Assembly: GCA_028554755.1 (NCBI GenBank)
Contig: JAPTOF010000011.1
Coordinates: 4,058,501-4,122,500, forward strand
DNA from: Cordia subcordata
Taxonomy: Eukaryota; Streptophyta; Magnoliopsida; Boraginales; Cordiaceae
Length of the DNA: 64,000 bases
Reading direction: 5' to 3'
Positions 56,299-64,000 of this stretch are shown one piece after another; position 1 is the first letter of the stretch, and each line of letters starts with the position of its first letter. Under the pieces are notes generated by a model that worked only from the letters and a program-made list of their open reading frames with translations, was not told the origin of the DNA and ran no database searches. Both the position numbers and the translations under genes were made by a program.

Positions 56299-57700
56299 GC
56301 TAGATTACAGGCTAAATTGAGGATATTTATTTTTTGTGTGTTCTTGGTGTTAGCGTGTGAAAATTCTTGCACCTACACCAAGAATAGAAAATATTCAAAA
56401 AGGCTCAAGAATTGGGTTTTATTTATCCAGTACTATATATGGTACCAAACAACCCTAAAAAGGATAAGGTTTAGGAATAGCATAGATTGTCTACAGTACC
56501 CTTCCTTAAACTTTATAGATAAGGAATATTCCTTTGGGATAAGGACACCCAAATATTTCGTATCATATACACACTAAATATCTTCTATAGGGTCCCTGCT
56601 TATCCAATCAATATATCTATGAGTCATATTAAGAAGACTCGAATAAAATCTCTTCTTAATATCTAAGCTCAAACCTTAATTAAGCAACCCATATATTAAT
56701 TTCCTCAATTATGTATCCAATAAAGTAATAACTAGCAGAGGAACCAAAAGACATAATTATCCTTGGCTTCCAAAATGACCAAAATGCCCTCGCCACTGCT
56801 TTGGCGACATTGTGACTATTTTGACTTTGGTCTACTCCACCAAAAGACCAAAGCCGTACTCCAAGAATAATTATTGGCTAAGAAGGAGCTTGTCACATGA
56901 AGTAACCTCCGTTTTTTACCAACCATGTACGATCACCTCCAAGACTTCATTTAAAACCTTGAAATCTCTTGCCCAAAATAGTGATCACCAACTGCTCGTG
57001 GACTTCTTGATCTAGGGAGCAACCCACAAGCCAAATGACTGATATACCCTTGAAGGGTAATATTAATAGATGTCGATTTATGATGACTAAAGGGGTAAAT
57101 CCAATGGGGTATGTAGACTTTGTTGTTGCATATGCATGTCCTGATTGATTAGAACACAACACCCAACGTACAAGGTAGACAATCTTATCATACAAGACCT
57201 TTCCTCTTGATACATCAAAGTGCCATACCTCAACTTTGTTAGTTCATCTATACATGCTCAAGATTAAGAGTATTGGTCACTTAGAAGTAGTGAGTCGCTT
57301 GTCGATGGCACGGTTCCAAAAGACATACTCATGGTGGTTCTGTCCAATGTGTGACATATGCACTAGGAGCAGAGTCTGGAAAGACCTTCCAATGGTCTAA
57401 GTAGATCACTCTTATCGGGAGACTTGCCCACTATAGCCTTATTCTGGTATAGTGCCCAACACTACAATCTAGCTATGGACACCTTTAATGCTATATTCAA
57501 AACTAGACTTAGACCTACTGTGCATCCAGCCTTACTATGCACCCAAGTCATTAGTCTACATCACTTGACCTTTATACTATGTATCACACACATACACTAG
57601 AGACAATGCATGTAAAGATGCTCATAAATATATATACAATGATCAAATATCTAGTCCAATATCTATGTACAAGTGGACTTTAAGACATACAATCCCAACA
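56299..57700 (-). repeat. Truncated inverted copia LTR M
   Basis: The minus strand starts TGTTGGGATTGTATGTC at 57700 and follows the F-family LTR until near 56311, where it stops about 300 bp short of its end and abuts LTR L in opposite orientation. No primer site. Confidence 0.82.
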
Positions 57701-57714
57701 TTAAGGCTGCAAGA

Positions 57715-58560
57715 CTTTTTGAATAAGCGATTAGGCTAGGGTTAGGAAGTTCTTGGTAATGTGTGCAGAGAAAGAGTAGAGAAGTTATTTTCATAGCCCC
57801 AAAAGGACGAAGGCTAGGTGCTCTGTGTCCGAGATATCATCATCATCGGTCCTAGCATGGCATTTCATGAAAGCCTGGTAAGTGCGTGTGTTCTTCTCTA
57901 AGGTGAGACCATGATTGTCGTCTTCGACATACTCGTCAATAGAGATAACTTGGCCATGGGGCCAAAGTCCGAGAAAGGCTGCAAGGTCAAATAGCGTTAT
58001 AGTGACATAGAAAAGCGAAAAGACTAAGCAATTCATGGTCGTGGACCAAAGAAACAAGTTTGAAGCAAGTAGTAAGGAGTTGAGGACAAGGGGTCCATGA
58101 GATAGTTAGGTAGCATCATATATACCCATGGCGTCCCAATCATGATTCTTAACCATTTGTACACAATTAAGCCAATCTATATACCGTGAGTGAAGGTCTC
58201 GCTCTTCGTGAATGGCCAGGCCTTGGATGGTCTCCTTTTTACCTAGGTGAGAATTGAGGCAATCTTTTTATGGAGAAAATGATCACCTACTGCCATTGGC
58301 AAATATTAGTTGTTAGGAGATGTTCGTTCATGAGTAAAATAGGGCTATAGGGTGAAGTGATAAGGACGCTTAAAAGAAATCTGAGCAACGATAGAAACCT
58401 CGATAGGGTCCACGTCCATGCAGGATCTAAGGAGAGTAATGGGATCAGAACAACTTTCATCTTAAATGTATGAGGGAAGTTTTCGGAGGGACTTGGAGTT
58501 TGGGTAGGATTTCATTGGAGATTTTGTGGGGACCAAGTACTAATGTGGAGAGGATGATGA
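57715..58560 (-). pseudogene. Plant mobile domain (PMD) protein remnant
   Basis: The clearest part is the 88-codon frame 57791-58057: LFDLAAFLGLWPHGQ and DISDTEHLAFVLLGL match the PMD core ('LFDVAAITGL', 'SDxEHIAFLxxWLSR'). Degraded frames extend it both ways: upstream CVQMVKNHDWDAMGIYDATY-like sequence with LLLASNLFLWS, and downstream SAHITKNFLTLA (from QITKEFLPLA). PMD proteins occur as host regulators (MAIN family) and, very often, inside plant transposons. Here it lies antisense to the gypsy-like LTR that begins at 58953, and copia LTR M ends at 57700, cutting it off. A transposon-carried antisense ORF is the better fit than a host gene. Confidence 0.68.
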
Positions 58561-58569
58561 AGCAAGGAG

Positions 58570-58952
58570 AAAACAATGCCCAAGCCCTTTTTAAAGGGAT
58601 AAGAGCAACAGTTGATAAGCACTAATCAAGGTCGCATCGGCCGCATTTAGAAGATTGTGTCATGTAATCATTAGGAAACTCGAAAGACGCGAGGACGTGT
58701 ATTTTGGTCTAATGCCTCGAGGTTAGCAGAGGTTGCATATGGAGATTAGGGTACGTTGCACATGTGGAGTCACCAGGTTAATGCATACAAAGGATGTAAG
58801 CGATAGGCTATGACGTGCATTAAGTGCGATGAGAGTCCAAAGGTGCGAGCAACTTACGGAATTCAAAGAAGCCTGGAAATTAACCGCATTAAGAAAACAT
58901 GCACAAGTAGTCCAAACTCCACGATGTCATTTAAACAGCTTATAGGAGGCAT
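58570..58952. other. Sequence between the PMD remnant and LTR N
   Basis: No gene seen. It ends in TTATAGGAGGCAT, a short purine-rich stretch that could be the polypurine tract of the following LTR. Confidence 0.35.
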
Positions 58953-59700
58953 TGTTTAAACCCAAAAATTACACCTAATAGTGTCGCAACTAAAGAGGCG
59001 AAAAAGGGCGAAGTTGCAGCCTGAAGGAGCAAGGTAACTTGTATTCAGCCAAAGGGAGGAAAGGTGCGGGTGAATGAGGAAAGACTAAGGGCTGAGCAGC
59101 GGACATGCGACTTGTGAGAAAATAAAACAAATAAGACGCACGTTGTACAGTAAGACCAAGTCAAAATAAGTATGCATGCTGCAACAGCTTCTGGCCAAGA
59201 TTTGAGGAGGAAATTAGCAACGAATTGAAGTCAAACCCTGCGACCAGATAAGACCCCGTAGTTAAGCCAATTTGTTAAGAGATTGAAGGGGTCTCAAGAA
59301 TAAAAAGATGGTAGAGGTCCAGAAGCAAAGGGTTCCACAACTACCAAAAATCTTTACCCAATTCTACCTAGCTCTTCATTGCTTAGTCGACGTCTAGCTT
59401 AGTCATAGCTTAGCTCAAGTACCATAGTTAAAATTGCTGCAGATCACTTTACGTCCATAGCATAGTTTAGCTTAGATAACAAACTTACCTCGGCACTATA
59501 ATTGATTTGATGATGTTGCTTCAGCCTAGATCTGGTCATTGTAATTAACTTTATGGTGTATCGGATTTCTGATTTAAAGAGAGTTGTTATCGAGGGCTCT
59601 TTGCAAACACAATTCACGGTAAAAATTGCAATCCAATGCATTGACTTGTAGGAGTCAAATATTTGCATAGACCGTCAATATGTATCAAAAAATTGCTGCA
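58953..59700 (+). mobile_element. Gypsy-like LTR N (3' end unclear)
   Basis: Starts TGTTTAAACCCAAAAATTACAC and is homologous, in opposite orientation, to LTR Q (46-1132): shared AAAGGGTTCCACAA (59325-59340), cttagct runs (59390-59420, 59465) and TTAACTTTATGGTGTATC (59547). A polypurine-like stretch precedes it and no primer site follows, so a 3' LTR is likely, with the PMD remnant as part of the interior. Tat/Ogre/Retand-type elements are known to carry extra antisense ORFs; assignment to that group is inference. Confidence 0.55.
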
Positions 59701-60139
59701 AATATCGCCCAACTATCAATTTCATTAGATCTTCAATTCTATCCACGTGCTGCTTGGTAAGCCTTGGGTAAGGCTTAGTTGAGATCTCGCCTACTAACAG
59801 CTCTTCAAGCACAGAATTATCCCAAAATTAAGTCTTCTTCTCTATTCATCTATTACGTACACATCAGCACCAAAACAATAAAAATCCAATCAATCTAGCA
59901 ACATCTACCCCCAAAATTAAGCACAAAAACCTACGATTCATATGAGAATTATGCACACTATCATATCGCCCATGGTGCACCTATTCCGCAATAGCTTTTT
60001 TATTACTTATACACTCGGTGGATTCAGACCGGCCTTTAACTAACTGGAGTCCATAGTTTGATTCTGTGACAAAGTAATCTCCTTTGACGAATTAATAGAG
60101 AATCTAGTTGAATTATGATTCCTTTCTAAAGCGAGAGGA
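59701..60139. other. Unassigned sequence between N and O
   Basis: No gene or repeat recognised. It may include the LTR N end or the upstream gag of fragment O. Confidence 0.3.
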
Positions 60140-61006
60140 ACAACAAGCCTCTTGAATTTTGGGTATCTCTCCACCTATAATAGTTAATGCAGCACGCCAT
60201 AATTATTCGTCTAACAATACAAATGAACGACGACCTAATAATAATCGCAATCAATTGGCATCTCGTAACATCAATATGCAACGACGTCAACTGATGCAGC
60301 TCAAGCACCCAATGCCTCAAATAAACCTGCTGTTATATGCCAGTTTTGGGATAGAAAGAGGCATAGTTCGCAATGTTACGCATCAAAAAGAATGTTCTCC
60401 AACCAAGTTCTACTGATTGCCAACAATGCTTCATCTTCATCCAGTAACACTCAGCTTTTGGACTCTGGTGCTTTCGTAACCAATGATATAAACAATTTAG
60501 CCATTGGACAACCTCATGATGGTGTTAATGATGTAGTAATTGGTGACGATATAGGTTTGCACATTTCTTTCACACGCCAGACTTCTATATCTTCCCTCTT
60601 TCTAGATTTGTTTTGTTAAACGTTTTGTATGTCCCATCTATTCATCGTAACTTATTGCTAGTTAATCGATTTTGCAAAGCAAATAATCTATCTAATTCTC
60701 ACCCCCCAATTTTTCTATGAAGGATCTCCCCACAGGGCTATTATTCATGATGCGCTTGAGCAAGAATAATGTCTACAAATGGCAAAACGGTGGCGTGCAG
60801 TCTAAATCAAACCTAGCTCATGTGGCCCTGATGGCTTCCTTGCAGACTTGGCTTGATAGGTTGAGGCATACGTTGCCCAAAACCATGCATCTTCTAGCTT
60901 CAAATGGTCACGTTAAAATTGATGCTCAATATCAAAGTATGCATCTAGATTAATCTTCATTATTTCCAATGCATGCAACTTGCAAGAATTATCTAGACAA
61001 TTAGTT
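60140..61006 (+). pseudogene. Copia gag end, protease and integrase start (O)
   Basis: An Asn-rich gag tail (SSNNTNERRPNNNRNQ), then a knuckle relic C-Q-F-W-D-R-K-R-H-S-S-Q-C (second Cys to Trp, one residue short), then the protease QLLDSGAFVTNDINNL with D-S-G intact and DVVIGDDIGLHIS. Frameshifted VLYVPSIHRNLL-like sequence and MKDLPTG follow, then TWLDRLRHTLPKTMHLL (from WHxRLGHP, the integrase zinc domain) and NACNLQELS. Truncated where LTR P begins at 61007. Confidence 0.78.
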
Positions 61007-61467
61007 TGTCAAGTCGATTAAGTAATTGACCGAATTATGTGATAAGGCTTGACAAAGTTATGTAGAAATTAGATTACTTAGCTTAATTGGCTAAGTAATT
61101 AGCAAGTTGTATATTTGACTATTTGACCGCCTAGTATTACGTAGACTAGCTTACTTATTCAATTAGATTAAGTAATTGACTATGACTAAATCTAGATAAT
61201 TATATAGCTTTTGTTTAGTTGTATCATAGCTACCATAAGATGGATGTATCACCCTATAAATTAGCACTTAGGGTTATTGTAATTGATGTATTAAACTATG
61301 AATGAAAAGCCATCATTCCATGAATGAAAAAATCCTTCTCCCATATTTTCTCATTTCTTATCCTTCTCCAAATATTCTCTAAGCAAATATTAAGTACTAT
61401 TATTTTCTCTATATTCCAAAAATTACTAACTAAATTTTTAGCCCAATAATTTTTACAAATACCTACA
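61007..61467 (+). repeat. 5' LTR of copia P
   Basis: TGTCAAGTCGATTAAG to AATACCTACA, about 461 bp, with TATAAA at 61255-61260. The start is inferred from where O homology stops (its integrase runs to about 61000), since the 3' LTR is outside the window. Confidence 0.72.
61255..61260 (+). promoter_or_regulatory. TATA box in LTR P
   Basis: CCTATAAATTAG, about 210 bp before the LTR end, a suitable position for the element's own promoter. Confidence 0.6.
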
Positions 61468-61468
61468 G

Positions 61469-61480
61469 TGGTATCAAAGC
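61469..61480 (+). other. Primer-binding site of copia P
   Basis: TGGTATCAAAGC, one base different from the initiator-Met tRNA-type TGGTATCAGAGC, next to the LTR end. Confidence 0.88.
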
Positions 61481-61550
61481 CTTGTTAGGTTATTAACTGG
61501 GGGATATTACCTTCCACTAACCCACTCCCATATTTTCTAAACCTTAAAAA

Positions 61551-62846
61551 ATGGCCACTTTCGTAACTAATACCCAAATTTCAATCTCTGTTTTCTCCGG
61601 GGAAAACTATGAATATTGTGCAACAAAAATGAGGGCATATTTCATGTCCCAAACTTTGTGGGAGATAGTTAAAACGGGATACACAATCCCCAACGATATG
61701 ACAAGCTTGACTGAAGCGGAGAAGGAAAAATTAAACAAAGATATGGAGAAGGATAATTTGGCTCTATACAGTATACAGATGGCGATGGCAGATCCACTAT
61801 TTCCAAGAATCAGCGGAGCCACAACAGCTAAACAGGCGTGGTACATGTTAAAGGAAGAATTTCTTGGCAGTGTCAAGGTACGCAATATAAAACTCCAAAC
61901 TTTACGTAAAGAATTAGAAAATATGAGGATGAAAGAATCTGAGACCATAAAAGATTACTAATCTAAACTTAGAGAAGTAATCAATCAATTGAGAGCCTAC
62001 GGGGAAGATATTCCCGATAAAAAGGTGGTAGAAAAAATATTAATCACCCTACCTGCTACATATGATCCGATAGTAACTTCTACTAAGAAAACAAAAGATA
62101 TAACAACTCTCACAGTAATAGAGTTGGTAGGCTCTTTAGAAGCATATGAGAAAAGACTGAGTATGCGTCACAATGAATCAACAAAAAACGCATTTCAGTC
62201 TAAATTCAACATAAGGTCTCAGAATTCTAGAAATGGAGGGAGAAAGTTTGGAGGAAATATTAAAAATAAAAGAAATAATGGATCCAATCAGGAACAAAAA
62301 AGAGACAAATATCCACCATGTGGTATTTGTAAGAAGACCAACCATCATGAGAATGATTGTTGGTACCGTGGAAAACCACAATGTAAAAGTTGTGGTAGAT
62401 TCGGTCATCTTGAGAAGGAGTGCCGGTCCAAACAAAAGCAACAGGCAAACTTCTCTAAAGAGAAGAATGGAGATAACCTATTCTATGCATGTCACATGGC
62501 AACAGAAATTAAAAATGAGGCATGGTATCTTGACAGTAGTGGCAGCAATCATATGTCTGGTGATGAAAAAATCTTCCAAGATATTGACAGAGCAGTAAAA
62601 TCTCAAGTTAAGCTTGGAAATGGAGAACTGGTGGACGTCGAAGGGAAAGGTACCATTGTAGTCAACACCAGAAAAGGCACACGCCTCATTAGAGATGTGC
62701 TGCTAGTCCCTAAACTCGACACCAATCTCTTAAGTATAGGTCAAATGATGGAGAGAGGATACTCCCTCTACTTCAAAGAAGACTCATGCACAATATATGA
62801 CAATAGAAATAAGAATATAGAAATAGCTATTGTCAAAATGCAATAA
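61551..62846 (+). pseudogene. Copia P gag and protease, two stops
   Basis: The ATG at 61551 (MATFVTNTQISISVFSGENY) opens a copia gag with RNIKLQTLRKELENMRMKES. A TAA at 61959-61961 stops it, and the same frame continues (SKLREVINQLRAYGEDIPDK, AYEKRLSMRH) through a basic linker to two knuckles, CGICKKTNHHENDC and CKSCGRFGHLEKEC, both perfect CX2CX4HX4C. The protease follows: WYLDSSGSNHMSGDE, where the catalytic D-S-G reads D-S-S (Gly to Ser, compatible with G to A), then VKLGNGELVDVEGKG and VLLVPKLDTNLLSIGQ. A TAA at 62844-62846 ends the frame. Gag would form the particle and protease cleave the polyprotein. Confidence 0.9.
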
Positions 62847-63464
62847 CAGCGGAATTTTCCAATCCATTGGCAGTACGTTGAGGCAGCCTTAAAAGCGCAG
62901 GAGAATCAATCTTGGCTATGGCATCGAAGATTCGGGCACTTTAACTTCCACGGGTTGAAAATTCTCTATCAGAAAAATATGACGAAAGACCTACCAGCCA
63001 TCAATCTAAAAGACGATGTATGCTAGAGTTGCCTAGAAGGTAAACAACACCGACAATCATTTCCTTCAGGTAATTCATGGAGAGCCAAACAGATTTTGGA
63101 GCTAGTACACACTGATATCTGTGGACCAATGAGGACTCCAACCTTTGAACGAAATAGGTATTTCGTCCTCTTTATTGATGATTATACAAGGATGACTTGG
63201 GTCTATTTTATGCGTGAAAGATCAGAAGTCTTCAACATATTCAAGAAATTCAAGAACTTGGTCGAAAACCAAAGCGGCCAACGGATCAAGGTGTTAAGAA
63301 GCGATAGAGGAATGGAGTACACCTCAAAAGAGTTTAACAAGTTCTACGAAGATAAAGGAATTGAGCGTCAACTAACAGTCGGTTATGTTCCAGAACAGAA
63401 CGACGTGTCAAAAAGAAAGAATAGGACGGTGATGGAGATGGCACAGATGATGTTAGCAGAAAAG
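62847..63464 (+). pseudogene. Copia P integrase, catalytic Glu lost
   Basis: Same frame as the gag. GAG-pre-integrase: WLWHRRFGHFNFHGLKIL (both zinc histidines), then V-C-*-S-C-L-E-G-K, where a TAG (63024-63026) falls inside the CXXC pair. Core: ELVHTDICGPM (first Asp), VLRSDRGMEY (second Asp), and PEQNDVSKRKNRT, where the position 36 residues after the second Asp, normally Glu (VAERKNRT), is Lys. So the DD35E triad is broken even apart from the stops. The frame ends at 63464 with a single-base loss in AEK(D)MPKEFW. Confidence 0.9.
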
Positions 63465-64000
63465 ACATGCCAAAGGAGTTCTGGGTAGAAGCGGCATACA
63501 CAGTAGTCTATCTACTTAACAGATGTCCAACAAAGGCAGTGAATGGTCGAAAGCCATTAGCACAACATTTAGAAGTTTTCGGGAACATTTGCTACGTGCA
63601 TATTCCAAAAGAAAAAAGGCACAAGGTAATGGAAAAGACCGAGAAAGGCATATTCCTCGGCTATAGCACTCAATCAAAAGGCTATCGAATTTATAGCCTT
63701 AAAACTAAGAAGTTGATTATTAGTCATGATCTTGAGTTCAATGAAAATGCGGCATGGAACTGGGAAAAGGAGACGGTTGAAAAACAAAATATTATGGTAC
63801 TAAGATTACAATGCTCGAATGGAGACGACACAGAAGAAATGGTAGAAGGATTACAGACTCCCCGAACAACGTCTACACTTTCAAGCCCAACAACAACAGC
63901 ATCATCATCATCTTCAAGTGCAGAAGAATCTTCTCTAGAGACATCAACAAGGAGAACTAAGGCATTGAGTGAGATATATGCAACATGCAATTTTGTGACT
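63465..64000 (+). pseudogene. Copia P integrase C-terminus, shifted frame, partial
   Basis: After the one-base loss the frame carrying ATG 63467 reads MPKEFWVEAAYTVVYLLNRC, HLEVFGNICYVHIPKEKRHK, KGIFLGYSTQSKGYRIY, KKLIISHDLEFNENAAWNWE, then a Ser/Thr linker, open to the window edge. A short segment normally between the 'KAV' and 'GRKP' blocks (the TP-EAW motif) is missing in frame. RT should follow outside the window. Confidence 0.82.

Larger units (their letters stand above)
61007..64000 (+). mobile_element. Copia element P, 5' part, runs off the window
   Basis: 5' LTR 61007-61467, primer site, gag-protease-integrase in one frame interrupted by three stops and one frameshift, continuing beyond 64000. 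The family style (two CCHC knuckles, FLGYSTQSKGYRIY and AAWNWE after integrase) is that of large plant copia groups. It is the least degraded coding sequence in the window. It inserted into copia fragment O. Confidence 0.88.

Noticed and set aside
57791..58057. Functional host MAIN/MAIL-type gene
   Set aside because: Only a fragment of the PMD core is open, both sides are frameshifted, and it is cut off by LTR M.

Overview
This 64 kb window is plant nuclear DNA made almost entirely of nested, decayed LTR retrotransposons. The evidence for a plant is the mixture of Ty1/copia elements primed from initiator-Met tRNA (TGGTATCAGAGC-type sites), Athila-like Ty3/gypsy elements with LTRs of 1.6-2.0 kb and Asp-tRNA-type primer sites (resembling TGGCGCCGTTGCCGGGGA), and a plant mobile domain (PMD) remnant. 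I found no intact host gene, tRNA, rRNA or CRISPR array. I do not name a species.

Layout, with letters used in the entries. Q: LTR of a minus-strand gypsy-like element (46-1132). A: minus-strand copia (1224-13605, LTRs about 180 bp) split by B. B: plus-strand non-autonomous Athila-like element (3466-11103), itself carrying copia-type LTR C (about 5976-7240). 13606-18021: AT-rich DNA with another copia-type LTR, D (15288-16651). E: complete non-autonomous Athila-like element on the minus strand (18027-24883) with a perfect 5-bp target duplication and its own zinc-knuckle/coiled-coil gene. F: solo copia LTR (26042-27799) with a perfect target duplication. G: Athila-like LTR and 3' region (28504-29323 plus 40530-42791), split by H. 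H: Athila-like element with gag, protease, RNase H and integrase (29324-40524); its reverse-transcriptase core is missing and LTR fragment I sits in its place (33906-35390). J: inverted 3' half of an H-like element (42792-46350). K-M: copia sequences with 1.7 kb LTRs (46351-57700), including a tandem LTR-leader-LTR-leader-gag arrangement and two LTRs abutting in inverted orientation. N: antisense PMD remnant followed by a gypsy-like LTR (57701-about 59700). O: copia protease/integrase fragment (60140-61006). P: 5' two-thirds of a better-preserved copia element (61007 to the window edge).

How the parts relate. H carries pol domains, although decayed. B and E carry no pol, but share with H the LTR ends, primer-site type and a long non-coding 3' region. 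They look like non-autonomous partners once mobilised by H-like elements. Non-coding signals recur across the families: GGTCGACC palindrome clusters just upstream of LTR TATA-like boxes, arrays of small hairpins with compensatory base changes in the 3' halves of Athila-like LTRs, and two hairpin-plus-polypurine modules about 1 kb apart in the 3' regions. Coding damage includes many changes consistent with G-to-A or C-to-T, as expected of long-silenced methylated DNA.

Boundaries come from reading repeated ends by eye. Where both copies of an LTR are present the coordinates should be good to a few bases; entries described as approximate are less certain.
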